A stretch of 64,000 bases of DNA from NCBI GenBank assembly GCA_024704765.1, contig JAKMXF010000297.1, positions 1 to 64,000 of the forward strand, read 5' to 3'. A program made the translations under genes and the position numbers. This document shows positions 20,801-38,955 of this stretch, one piece after another. The notes under the pieces are model-generated. The model was not told the DNA's origin, did not search any database, and was given only the letters and a program-made list of their open reading frames with translations. The DNA comes from Oopsacas minuta. Lineage: Eukaryota; Porifera; Hexactinellida; Lyssacinosida; Leucopsacidae. Every line of letters begins with the position of its first letter. Positions within the stretch are counted from its first letter, which is position 1.

Positions 20801-21205
20801 CTAATTCCATTGCTGCTCCACTGGATTAAGCTTAAACTTATCATAGTCTGCTCGGTTGAAGTAGGATAGTTCTACTTCGTTCTCTAAATTAACTTCTTCC
20901 AGGCTGTTGTCTAGATTGCTAAGAATAAATTTGTCATCATCTTCCAAATTGATAGCTGTGCTGTTTGGTTTTTGTCCGTGAGCAAATGTGAATATTTTAA
21001 TTGTGTCATAATTTGTCTTTTTGAAAGGAGGTGGAAGAGTAGAAGACTTGTGAATCTCTTTTCCAATATCTTTCAACAACTCTCCAACTGTTGAAGTAAT
21101 AGGGATAGATTTGATGACTATGTTCTTGATTGATCTGTATTCAAACGACCTGATTAGTCTGATTGTTATTCTAATCCCTGGTGGTTTTTCTGTTACTTCA
21201 GCCAT
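20801..21205 (-). CDS. C2orf76 / UPF0538 family protein
   Basis: A 134-residue intronless protein. It matches the vertebrate C2orf76 (UPF0538) family along its length: ITIRLIRSFEYRSIKN, LPPPFKKTNYDTIKIFTFAH, NLEDDDKFIL and the final YDKFKLNPVEQQW (family YK.YK.NP...W). The predicted fold is ubiquitin-like; the function is unknown. It has no membrane segment or signal. It is convergent with glypican, 262 bp apart. Confidence 0.88.
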   Translation of the reverse strand: MAEVTEKPPGIRITIRLIRSFEYRSIKNIVIKSIPITSTVGELLKDIGKEIHKSSTLPPPFKKTNYDTIKIFTFAHGQKPNSTAINLEDDDKFILSNLDNSLEEVNLENEVELSYFNRADYDKFKLNPVEQQWN

Positions 21206-22259
21206 CTAACTTGTGCTTCTAGAAATCATAATTGACTGGTAATAAGGTCAAAACATGCAAATTAGTAGAATGAGTTTTGAATGTGCATTTGATAATCCTT
21301 AGTTCGCAATTTACGTTTACTAGTTATAAGATGAGCTACTTTTCAGGAAGAATCCTTGGTTGTAGCAACGAACTTTTTTGCAACTCAATTTTTGTTCAGA
21401 ATAGATCAAGGAACCAGTAAGAGCTATCAACTTGAAATTTAACATAATGGTAAAGATCAGCTGTTAAACTTAATATTTCCATTTTCATTGCACGTTTATG
21501 AAAAATAGATAATAATTATTAATAAATTATAGCTATACATTCGATATTAAAAGCAATTATCTACATTGAAATGGCCAAACCGATCACCAATACCAAAGAT
21601 GTACAACAAGTAGTTTGGATTAAACTTGCCGATAAATTCGGTACAAATGTATCACAACTTGCTGCTCAGAAAGAAGAGCTAATAATTGAGAAAAAGCCAA
21701 CAAGAAAGTGCTTGAGAAATGGACTAAAGAGAATAATAAGGAAGAATTGCCTTGTGAATAGGTCAGACGGTTAGGTGTGAATCTAAGGGTTTTCGCAAAA
21801 ATAAACTGCAGCCAGGGAAAGAATAGTCCTGTCACTTTAATGACAGTTGCATTAGAGAATGGGTACTCTAGAGACCCGGTTAATGGAGTTAGGGGGCATG
21901 TGCTCATCATGCTAAAAGAGAAAGATTTGGACAGACAAACTGTAGTAAGCTAACACAAGATATTTATGATGGGTACCATCCCTTCCATTTAAAATGGGAA
22001 GCGCTACTGTAAGGCTAATGGCTATATCCTATCTCTAAATCCTAGAGGAGTTCTATCGTATCCGTTTGTTCCTGGCTATCACAGGGTACAGGATGATATT
22101 ATGCGAGAAGAGGAAATCCGTACTTTAACATTTTCAATTTTATTATGTATAACTTCACTTAAAATGGATATTTGCTAAAATATATATGTATTATCAGCTG
22201 TTTTGTTAATTCAGTAGATTATTTAAATTAGACCACACATTGATACTCTTAAGTTTGAA
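21206..22259. other. Intergenic region with a possible broken coding remnant
   Basis: Apart from the remnant at 21571-21953, listed separately, it holds AT-rich sequence. A short inverted motif at about 21980-22002 (CCCTTCCATTTAAAATGGGA) was seen. No promoter or RNA motif was recognised. Confidence 0.35.
21571..21953 (+). pseudogene. Unrecognised coding remnant in two adjacent frames
   Basis: Frame 1 (21571-21774) starts MAKPITNTKDVQQVVWIKLA and stops. A second frame, open from 21762 to 21953, contains SPVTLMTVALENGYSRDP and VRGHVLIMLKEKDL before stopping. The two overlap with a one-base frame change, and both have protein-like composition, so they look like one coding sequence with a frameshift. 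I do not recognise the family. It may be an old gene or transposon fragment, or simply two chance frames. Confidence 0.25.
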
Positions 22260-22661
22260 TCAGTCATTAACAAAATCAATACACTCCTGAACAGTTGCAT
22301 GTAAGTGTGGATTCTCCAGTGCAGCAGCTACTCGCTCCTTGTCATTAATTTGTTTTGTAACCTCTATAGCTGAAGTATGAGAATCTTCAGCAATTGAGAT
22401 GTATAGTTTATGTGTAAAATGCTCTAGATCTCTTTCTAACTTTGCTCGAATACACAATCCTATTAGAGTAGCTAGATGGCAGTGTGGGACTGTTGGTACG
22501 AATGTTATTCTAATATCGAGGACATCTGAATAGACTGAGACTTGAATGAGATCTTCTCTCAGTACTTTCAGTTCTTCTAGAGTTTGAGAGAACTCTGGGT
22601 CTTTGATGTCTCTGATTAGGTCGTATATATCACATGCACTGAAATCGTTACTGGCACACAT
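22260..22661 (-). CDS. CIAO2A: CIAO2A/B (MIP18 family) cytosolic Fe-S assembly factor
   Basis: A 133-residue intronless gene. The MIP18 (DUF59) fold covers the protein: IYDLIRDIKDPE, TLEELKVL, the hallmark FVPTVPHCHLATLIGLCIRA with its reactive Cys, and NDKERVAAALENPHL. CIAO2 proteins, with CIAO1 and MMS19 or with IREB1, deliver iron-sulfur clusters to cytosolic and nuclear apoproteins. IYDLIR, PTVPHC-LATLIGLC and KQINDKERVAA fit the A paralogue better than B, but this split may not apply in this lineage. It is divergent from CWC15, whose start is 372 bp away, so the two may share a promoter. Confidence 0.92.
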   Translation of the reverse strand: MCASNDFSACDIYDLIRDIKDPEFSQTLEELKVLREDLIQVSVYSDVLDIRITFVPTVPHCHLATLIGLCIRAKLERDLEHFTHKLYISIAEDSHTSAIEVTKQINDKERVAAALENPHLHATVQECIDFVND

Positions 22662-23033
22662 CTATCGTAGTATTCAACTTACTATTAGGTGTGTGTGTGT
22701 GATAGCTATTAGTTTGTAAACATTTCTAAACGAATAATGTCAATACTAGTACACTATAATAGATGTGCATCATCCAATTTAGAAAACTCAGAATGATTAG
22801 TTTTCTAATACTTATTTTGATCGTCTAGTTTAGACTGGGTTAAATAAAATATGAAACTTTCCTAAGCCATGTGCCAACGGGCTATATGTTGACAGAAATA
22901 CAAATTGATGGACATAAGTAAAGGAGCGATAAAGTAGTAATACTTAGGGATTTTAATTACAATACTAATATTATGACCTATCGTATCATACGACCTATTA
23001 CCCACTAATATGTAATATAATAATAATAGTTGT
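22662..23033. promoter_or_regulatory. Bidirectional promoter region, CIAO2A / CWC15
   Basis: Two housekeeping genes start at its ends and run apart. Only a short GT run near 22688-22701 stands out. The promoter role is inferred from position. Confidence 0.4.
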
Positions 23034-31624
<8,591 letters not shown>

Positions 31625-31746
31625 AGGTTTAAAAGAGGGAACCGAATACACAAACACAGATTTTCACCCATAATACAATCATTATTGAGAATATTTCATT
31701 AAATAGTTATTGCTAGTAACAAACTTTCTGCATAAAATAATCCAAT

Positions 31747-31749
31747 AAT

Positions 31750-31791
<42 letters not shown>
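31747..31791. repeat. (AAT)n microsatellite between CWC15 and the DCN1-like gene
   Basis: About a dozen consecutive AAT/TAA units. It lies between two convergent gene ends and is likely variable in length. Confidence 0.9.
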
Positions 31792-31792
<1 letters not shown>

Positions 31793-31854
31793 TATCATTA
31801 ACCATAAAATACAATTAGCATGAATTCACAGCTTTTGGTAAGTTGAGGTGAAGA

Positions 31855-34800
31855 TTATGGGAGTGTTTTCTTTGGAAGTTTTTCTAAGGCAAATTCTACA
31901 AACTCATCAATAAGGACTGGCCATGCACCTAAAAGATAGAGTAATAAGAGTATGTTGTCAAATTATATGCAGTATATAAACCACATCAATGTTGCACTAC
32001 ACTCTCCTGATGAGGATTAATAAGGGAAGATTGAGGTATTTCTCACTTAAGCTTATCGCTATTTAACATCTCTCATTAATAAAGAGAGTTTATAAGAGTA
32101 CATAGATTCCATACGATATTCTCTCAATAAACCCTTATGTGGAAACTGCAATTATTAATTCATTTATCATGTTTCTTTACCTTCTTCATCATAGTTTGAC
32201 ATGTTATCGTCAATCTGAATGCTAAAGTCCAGCAATAAGTTCCAAGTATCTCTTGGGATTGGTTTCTTATGATGGTTCTAGAAAATACCGATATTAGCAA
32301 CTATTAGTATACTTTATTTATATGACATCTAGCGTCTAATAATTACTTTTTAGAAAATGAATATTTGAAAGGTTATACGTTATTCGTATACATAGAAGTT
32401 CAGAGTATGTTTACTTGAAACTTAGTAATTTTCTTTGCTAAACAAGGCTGAATTATATAGTAAATGGTTGTGGAATTATATTATATAGAATTATATAGAA
32501 TTATATTGGACGTTATTGGCTAATTGATTTGCTTTTGTCCTGAGAATTATCAAAATTAATTGAAATATTTTCATAGATAATTTGAATTAACTTCTAGTAA
32601 TTTATAAAACTTACTTGAATATATTCAACCCATAGGTCATAGAACTTGAAGCGAGGTCGTAATATAATTTGCCAATATGCGATTGCCATTTCCATTTCTA
32701 TAGACATTGCATTTGTTTAACTATTATACATCATTTATCAAAAACATGCAATAATAATGGATTATCTCTTGTTAAGTAAGTTCAATATTTGATGTCAGTC
32801 TGGTCATGTGGCAAATGAAATCTATAATTTTACCAAAATGTTTGTTATCATAAATAAGATTTTTCAAAGTACAACAGTTTAATATTTTGTGAGGGCAGAG
32901 ATTAAATTCTATTCTTCCTCTACGTGTTAATTCTGCACCCGTGAGAACATTATTTAAATATTAATATAGACTTGCATTCCCTAAACTTTCAATATTATCT
33001 AGGGATTAGTTACTTCCAACAAAAGATTGTTAGGTTATACAATTATTGAGATAACTCAATAGGTCTAGACCAATAGCACAGATTATATATATATAAATTG
33101 TATATTGAGTTTAATCAATGGCGATGATACCTCATAACATGGATTCAGATGCTAATACAGGTAATTTACCACAGATGAGAAAAAGTAGTGGAGGGACTAA
33201 TGCAATAGACACATTACCATGGTATTATCCTGGAACAGATCGCCATGCAGCAGAATGTGTGTTAAAGACACACGACATAGATGGTTCATTCATTATAATA
33301 AAAGAACGAATTATTGGAGATTATGAGTACTATGACTTGTGCGTATGGAATGTAGGAACTCCGTCCCATTTCCAAGTAAGGTATCGGAGGGATGTGGACG
33401 AGATAGAGTTCGGGTTGAAGAAATATAGTTTGTCAACTTTTAAACAACAGTTTGAGCGACCTAGTCGAATCGTTAAAAGCGATAGAGACGTAATCCTCCT
33501 CAAACACCCTCTCCCTAACAATGTGAGGGAGCCAATCGAAATATGGGATGTAGTTATCACTCAAGATCTAGTGAGGTCAGATAAGGAAATAAGATTCATG
33601 AGAGTGAAATCAGATCCTAATATTCTATCTAGTTGCTCATTGGGAGTAAAGGGTGGATATCTGATTAAGCGAGGCCATGTTAGGAAAAATTGGAAGAGGA
33701 GATGGTTCGTCCTGGATAAAAATATTTTAAATTATTACGAAATGAAACCAAATCTTAATGATAACCCAAATCCTAAACCAAAAGGAATTATCGATCTATC
33801 AGAAACGATTCAATTCACTGCAGAAGATCATTCTGTAAAACAACCATACTGTTTTGCAATTCATGTCTCGAAGAAAATATACTTGATTAGCGCTGAGACT
33901 GAGATCGATTACAAATCCTGGGTGGAAGCTCTGAAGACTGCTATAGAAAAATACCAGGATACGGACAAGAGAAATGTATCCAGCGATTTTGTATAATAAA
34001 TTACTTTTAAAGATTAGATTGTTTATACTTTTTCTTATTTGTTTTAACCAAAGTTCTATTCATTATTATATTTTGTAATATTATCTACCTAAGTATCTTT
34101 GATCCGGATTCTTTGCAAATTCAAATGCGAATTGGTAGAAACTTTTAAACTTATCACTATTCTCTAATTCTCTCTCAAACTCGGGTATTTTCCGCTTCAA
34201 TTTGTCTATATTATCACACCTAATGGAATAATACATAAATATCATGTACGGTAGAAACCGTTTGACCGGAATAGTTTTATCCAGACTTGTTTATTTTTAT
34301 GTAACATAACTTACCCACAATTCTTCATCCCTTCAATAAATTCAGTGCGAGTAAATACGCACTGCTCCTTAGCTTTGAACTTCCATGCAATTATTAATAC
34401 TGATATGCTAGTTGGATCTAAACACAGGTCGTTCAAGAATTCTGTTATCCCAGTAGCCATCATCTTATCCCCTTCTCTCTCTTGTATTGTTCCTAACAGA
34501 GGAAATTTTAATATTGTTAAAAAATTATAATTTTTCTCATAAAATGTTCCTACTTTTGTATTTTTCAAAGATGAGAGCAAGCTTTTTGAAATCCGCGGGC
34601 TCATGTACTATGTATTTGTCTTGGTTCTGGAAAAACTCGTCTACTGACCTGTCTAGTTTCCAATCAAATTGAGAGAGACAGTTTATAGCACTCTTCTCGT
34701 CACAAGCAGTTACACTCCTGAATTGGGCTACAGTTTCCCTCTGAGATGATTTCAGCTTTCCCTATATAGTATTGTATACTTTTTAGATGTGGTATAGTGT

Positions 34801-34995
34801 CTTAGGAAGTTATTCCTATGACTATTTATTTGTGCTTTAAATGTCGCTATTGCCTATCATTTAACGCGAACCCTACCTATCATTGCTTGACAGATCCTGG
34901 GAAGTGTATATTCAATGGGTATGAACTACTATCCTAGGTGATCGGTTTTAATTTACACATATACTCACCGACATTTGAAATTTGGCTTTCTTCAT
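31855..34995 (-). CDS. DCUN1D1: DCN1-like cullin neddylation cofactor (DCUN1D1/2-like), spliced
   Basis: Exons on the minus strand, all phase-consistent: 34995-34969, 34761-34554, 34492-34315, 34219-34089, 32697-32615, 32277-32181 and 31928-31855; 265 residues (human DCUN1D1 259). A short UBA-like N-terminal domain ([32 protein letters not shown]) is followed by the PONY domain: [69 protein letters not shown] and [23 protein letters not shown]1 proteins promote NEDD8 conjugation to cullins. The first ATG chosen (34995) adds eight residues ahead of the usual Met-x-KLKSSQ start; ATG at 34974 is also possible. The 1391-bp intron 32698-34088 contains a DAPP1 gene on the other strand. Confidence 0.93.
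33118..33996 (+). CDS. DAPP1: DAPP1 (Bam32)-like SH2-PH adaptor, nested in a DCN1-like intron
   Basis: A 292-residue intronless protein with the DAPP1 plan: SH2 (about 35-130) then PH (about 180-280). SH2 landmarks are [27 protein letters not shown] and [17 protein letters not shown], the last matching the DAPP1 LKHPYP segment. The PH domain begins [20 protein letters not shown], keeping the basic residues that bind 3-phosphoinositides, and ends in [12 protein letters not shown]. The SH2 phosphotyrosine-binding arginine (FLVR) seems replaced: the strand reads FIII, with Lys one place later. The tyrosine that Src kinases phosphorylate in vertebrate DAPP1 is Trp here (IEIWDVV). So phosphoinositide binding is likely kept while phosphotyrosine binding may be lost or changed. 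Confidence 0.85.
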   Translation: MAMIPHNMDSDANTGNLPQMRKSSGGTNAIDTLPWYYPGTDRHAAECVLKTHDIDGSFIIIKERIIGDYEYYDLCVWNVGTPSHFQVRYRRDVDEIEFGLKKYSLSTFKQQFERPSRIVKSDRDVILLKHPLPNNVREPIEIWDVVITQDLVRSDKEIRFMRVKSDPNILSSCSLGVKGGYLIKRGHVRKNWKRRWFVLDKNILNYYEMKPNLNDNPNPKPKGIIDLSETIQFTAEDHSVKQPYCFAIHVSKKIYLISAETEIDYKSWVEALKTAIEKYQDTDKRNVSSDFV

Positions 34996-35323
34996 ACACT
35001 TTAGTACCAATTCAAGCTAGTTGTCAAATAAGGTAGATTCATAATATTGTTAGTATTGTGTTTCTCCAAAAACTTTAATCTTGTACTCAATTTCTAAGTT
35101 ATCAACCTTTTACATACTCCCCCATTGCCAATTAATTACATACAACAATTATTTGATGAAAAAGGCATATTAATAATTGTAAAAAGCAGAAAATGCTATA
35201 AACTAATTCAGTCAAACCTACATAGTAGTTATTTGACTGCATGCTCCTTGAATACTCAAGTGACTAAAATACTAATATACTAATATAGTATAGTATGTTC
35301 GGGTGAATTGAGAAGTGGAGAGG
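34996..35323. other. Intergenic: DCN1-like 5' flank and sulfotransferase 3' flank
   Basis: AT-rich, with no coding or structural feature recognised. It should include the promoter of the DCN1-like gene. Confidence 0.4.
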
Positions 35324-36232
35324 TTAGATTTCAAAGAGGATGTTCTCTCTCACGAAATCTTCACCTAGCTTTTCGTTGAGCAATTCCTCCATCTTTCTTG
35401 ACTGTTCGTCTGTCAACGAATCCTTCCAATACCCAACCTTCCCCTTGTTAAGAAATGTTCGTCCCTCTTGCATGAAAAACTGGTTGTTAATGAATTGATT
35501 GTTTTGCATTGTTTCGAAGTTTGTTTCTTTTACGATCATCTGGTAGAGATCCGCAGTCAAATCGTAGTTCAGGAAACTAGCTATTTCTTCCAACTTAGTG
35601 TTGAAATCGCGGTGAAGTTCTTCATACGAGAGAATGTACAAGTTTGGTAGATGTTTATGCTCGAAGTAACTCTTCATATGTCTGAAATAGCCCAAGAAAT
35701 CCGTATGAAGATAGTAGTTGAAGAAATCATTGAAAGAGCCCTCAAAAGTGCGATGCTTCACTCCAGCGAAATGATTGTAAGCTGATAGTACAACATCCTT
35801 GGGATTCCTGTAGATATACAGATATTTGGCAGAAGGGTTGAATGGCAGGAGTTCAAAAGGAAAATGAGTAGTGAATACGCGAGGGGCAGGCATCTTAGCT
35901 ATTTCAGACTTCATTGGGACTATGGATGAGAGTGCTCCGTATTGTGACATGTCTTCAGGTAGTTCGTCTAACATTGGAATTTCGAGGAATGTGGTACGGT
36001 CGTGGATTTGTGCAGACAGCTTTTTATTGCTCTTCAACAACTCAATGATATGTGCTAGCCAATGAGTTCCGCATTTGAACATGGAAGTGATGAATATGTC
36101 AGTGTTTCGTACCTTGAACGTTGTTTGTACCTCTTCTATCCAACTGGCTGTTGATATGGGTGGAAAGTAGTAGCCTTTGTAGACGAGAAGCTTCGACCGC
36201 CCTACCGATTTTTCATTGCACTCTTGAGCCAT
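35324..36232 (-). CDS. Cytosolic sulfotransferase (SULT family)
   Basis: A 302-residue intronless enzyme of the usual SULT length. It transfers sulfate from PAPS to a hydroxyl or amine of a small molecule. Landmarks: the 5'-phosphosulfate loop, here FKCGTHWL (family PKSGTTW, with the key Lys kept and Ser, Thr replaced by Cys, His); the catalytic His in TTHFPFELLP; the 3'-phosphate site YIYRNPKDVVLSAYNHF; and the C-terminal PAPS motif LNKGKVGYWKD. There is no signal peptide or membrane segment, so it should be cytosolic. Substrate cannot be predicted. The Ser-to-Cys and Thr-to-His changes in the loop are unusual but the rest of the active site is complete. Confidence 0.93.
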   Translation of the reverse strand: MAQECNEKSVGRSKLLVYKGYYFPPISTASWIEEVQTTFKVRNTDIFITSMFKCGTHWLAHIIELLKSNKKLSAQIHDRTTFLEIPMLDELPEDMSQYGALSSIVPMKSEIAKMPAPRVFTTHFPFELLPFNPSAKYLYIYRNPKDVVLSAYNHFAGVKHRTFEGSFNDFFNYYLHTDFLGYFRHMKSYFEHKHLPNLYILSYEELHRDFNTKLEEIASFLNYDLTADLYQMIVKETNFETMQNNQFINNQFFMQEGRTFLNKGKVGYWKDSLTDEQSRKMEELLNEKLGEDFVRENILFEI

Positions 36233-36781
36233 CCTAACCTATGAAAATAAATCGGGCATATAATATAGTTAATAAATTAATGTTTTTGAAAAAGGGAATA
36301 TAAAGTTAAGATATAAGGATATTATTGAGTAGAAATTATGTTAAATTGTCTATTCATTTGTATTTATATAATCAGTCTTGATAGAGAAGATATCTCGATA
36401 ATCACGCACCGATTCATATTCTTAAAATAGCACATAACACTCGTGATATGCTTACCTAGTAGAATTACATACACCTCGTGTACCACGCAATAACTACTTC
36501 ACTAGTAATTGCAGAGAATGATTTCAAATCAGTTTTAATGAGAATTACTATGTTTTGTACTAAAATGGTAATGTTAGGTTAGATCAGTTTCACAAGTAGT
36601 ACATAAGATGAATTTGCTGTTAGTTGGAAACTTGTTTCAGCTCCTGCCCCTGCAACAAGTTTACCTACCGCATGAATATTGTCATTATTTGAGCCCGCCC
36701 GCATGCTTAGATATACATCATGTATTACTGGAACAAGTTTCTCATTAACAGGGCCTTATTTTAAATCTCAATTGCTGTATG

Positions 36782-36890
36782 CAGGGGTGCCGAACTTTCC
36801 AGGGGGGTTTACACATATATTTTGTATTAGCTCTATAAGGATGTAACCAAACTAGGGGGCTCGACTGCGCCACCGGGTTCGGCGCCTATG
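36782..36890. mobile_element. Short hAT-like MITE remnant
   Basis: The left end CAGGGGTGCCGAAC and the reverse complement of the right end (CATAGGCGCCGAAC) agree at most positions and resemble hAT termini. The span is 109 bp, with GC content well above its surroundings. Flanking 8-mers do not match, so the target duplication has decayed. Confidence 0.55.
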
Positions 36891-37359
36891 GTCATTTGCG
36901 TCTGTATGTTTGTCCTTGTCAAGGAAAGGATAATAAGAACTTTGGAATTCGAAATGAAATTGCGAAAGTCTTATAGCTATAAAATTATTGTCTAAAATTC
37001 AAGAAAGTAAATGGAATTCAATAAAATCGGATTCAGGGTTACCCCCTAATAAACGTTCATTAACCTTTACATATGTTTTTTAGGTTTAGAAATTAGCAAT
37101 AACCAAATCCAATACCATGATCCAGGCATCAATGGATTACCCTCGGTATAACTATTAATAAGTTATTCCTCAGGACTAAATTATAAATCAACCTAAAAGA
37201 TTCAGGTATTTCCTAGATCATTTGCTAAGGAGTTTCAAGCTCATCCTGAGACGTACTGGTTCTTGTTGAATTATACTATCTGCGAAAATTTTATACAAAT
37301 AGTTACTCTATACGAAATATCTCCGAACACCTCCATAATTGTACCTTCCAAAATGGTAC

Positions 37360-37420
37360 ATATATGTTACCGTCCAAATTGAGTGTTTGGCGGATACTCA
37401 ATTTGGACGGTAACATATAT
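37360..37420. repeat. Perfect 25-bp inverted repeat with 11-base loop
   Basis: The left arm 37360-37384 and right arm 37396-37420 are exact reverse complements (core GTTACCGTCCAAATTGAGT), separated by GTTTGGCGGAT. It would form a strong hairpin in RNA from either strand or a cruciform in DNA. It lies about 190 bp beyond the PAP2 stop codon, possibly in that gene's 3' flank. Confidence 0.9.
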
Positions 37421-37606
37421 ATATATATATCAACCTATAGTCAAGAGATCCAGGGAATTAGCAAATGGGGGGTTGTTATTTGTTAAGTCTCGCAGTACCA
37501 AAATACAAATATGATAGCGTGTACACATATAAGAGAATGCGTTATGAATACAGAAGATAAATAGGTTAAAAGAATTAATCGAATATAACTAATTCAAAAT
37601 TAAATA

Positions 37607-38182
37607 TTAATCATAATGTGTATTTGAAAAACGACCTAACACAAATCCAATTACAATCCCTAAGTTTGCACCAATGATGACGTCGGCTAAGTAATGTCTC
37701 TTCATCAGTATTCTAGAGAGTGATAGCACAAATGCCCACGTAATCAGAATCTGAGCATAACTTGGCATTACAAAGAAAGCATATGCAGCAATGAAGAAGC
37801 TTCTAGAGGCATGTCCAGAAGGGAATGAGTAACGATCAATTGAAGCAGTAGCGATCATATCTTCTATGTTATCTCGGGGTCGTGGGCGTCTCACAATTGC
37901 TTTCGTTAGACCAACAATAATAACATCCAGAATTAGCCCTATTAGAAAGAAGTTGGGTCTCATTTCGGCGTTACCCCACCTGTAAACATTCCAGAGGAGA
38001 GCCCCTGAAATCCAGATTAGTCCATGTCCAGATATCTCAAGGAGAAGAAGTATCTTTCTAGCGAATTGATCTTCATAAGTCAATCTAGCTGGATGAGCAG
38101 TCCTTATTATAAGTGAGGAGAGTGTCTTATCAAAGGAAAGGAATGAAAAGTAGAAGTATTTAGAGTAATCAGCTAGAAACAT
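37607..38182 (-). CDS. PAP2-family lipid phosphatase (PLPP6/7-like)
   Basis: A 191-residue intronless membrane protein with the three PAP2 motifs: KAIVRRPRP (KxxxxxxRP), SFPSGHASRSFF (PSGH, catalytic His) and SRILMKRHYLADV (SRxxxxxHxxxD). About five hydrophobic helices surround them. Overall best fit is the short PLPP6 (presqualene/polyprenyl diphosphate phosphatase) group, where the motifs read KxxVRRxRP and FPSGHxSR. It should dephosphorylate isoprenoid or lipid phosphates at the ER or nuclear envelope. It is shorter than human PLPP6 (295) because the Pro/Ser-rich N-terminal extension is missing. Residues 1-15 before the first helix are unremarkable. Confidence 0.9.
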   Translation of the reverse strand: MFLADYSKYFYFSFLSFDKTLSSLIIRTAHPARLTYEDQFARKILLLLEISGHGLIWISGALLWNVYRWGNAEMRPNFFLIGLILDVIIVGLTKAIVRRPRPRDNIEDMIATASIDRYSFPSGHASRSFFIAAYAFFVMPSYAQILITWAFVLSLSRILMKRHYLADVIIGANLGIVIGFVLGRFSNTHYD

Positions 38183-38955
38183 TGGTCAGAGGACAGTTCC
38201 TTGGTGACTGGTATACATACAATAGTGCTCAGGTTTTAGATTTCAGCTTATTTATACTGAGTTTATTAATCTTACAAAAGATTTTACCTTCTATAATTTA
38301 AATATTTTAACTTTGATGCAAGTAATTCAATTAAGATCTTATACGCGATAACTATTAATAGTGTGAATCATTCGATGTGTAGCCAGAAGGTTAGACTTTC
38401 AATATTCTGTAGAATCACCTAATGGAGGTCATAATTGGAGAAAATACACATATGGATGAAATTGGATAGTTGGAATGTTCTTAGAAATATTCAAATAAAA
38501 TATTCGAAGCAATCTAGCTTGGTACTCATGAACCAGATGAGTTAAATTACAAGGTTCGTATTCCAGAATGTCTCTACCCATCCATATTTAAAACATTTAG
38601 GTTAATCACGAGCCTTTTGAGAACGTAGGTATAATTTTCATTAATCATCATACGTAATGCATATATTCAGCCCAATTATAGTGAACCGATCACGGCTGAA
38701 GTTTTACGTTCGTAATGTAAAGGAGCACTAAAATTTTACCAACTACGTTTTAACCAATTCCAGTACCAAAAACGAAATTTTATCAACTTTTTTGACGTCA
38801 TAAAATCACACATTTTCCCGGCCGTAAATAGTATTATTAAAATTGGCAGACAATATAATATTCAAACATTGAAAACAGAATAGCTCATAGATAAAACTGC
38901 CATCAATCTATTCTCTATACAATATATCGTTCTATATAGTTACATCTGGGAGTGT
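38183..38955. other. Intergenic: PAP2 5' flank and MYORG-like 3' flank
   Basis: Nothing recognisable was found. The sequence is AT-rich with no frame of note. Confidence 0.4.

Larger units (their letters stand above)
36233..37606. other. 1.4-kb gene-free region with two inverted-repeat elements
   Basis: It includes the upstream flank of the sulfotransferase gene and the 3' flank of the PAP2 gene. A small hAT-like MITE (36782-36890) and a perfect hairpin (37360-37420), both listed separately, are the only structures recognised. Confidence 0.5.
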
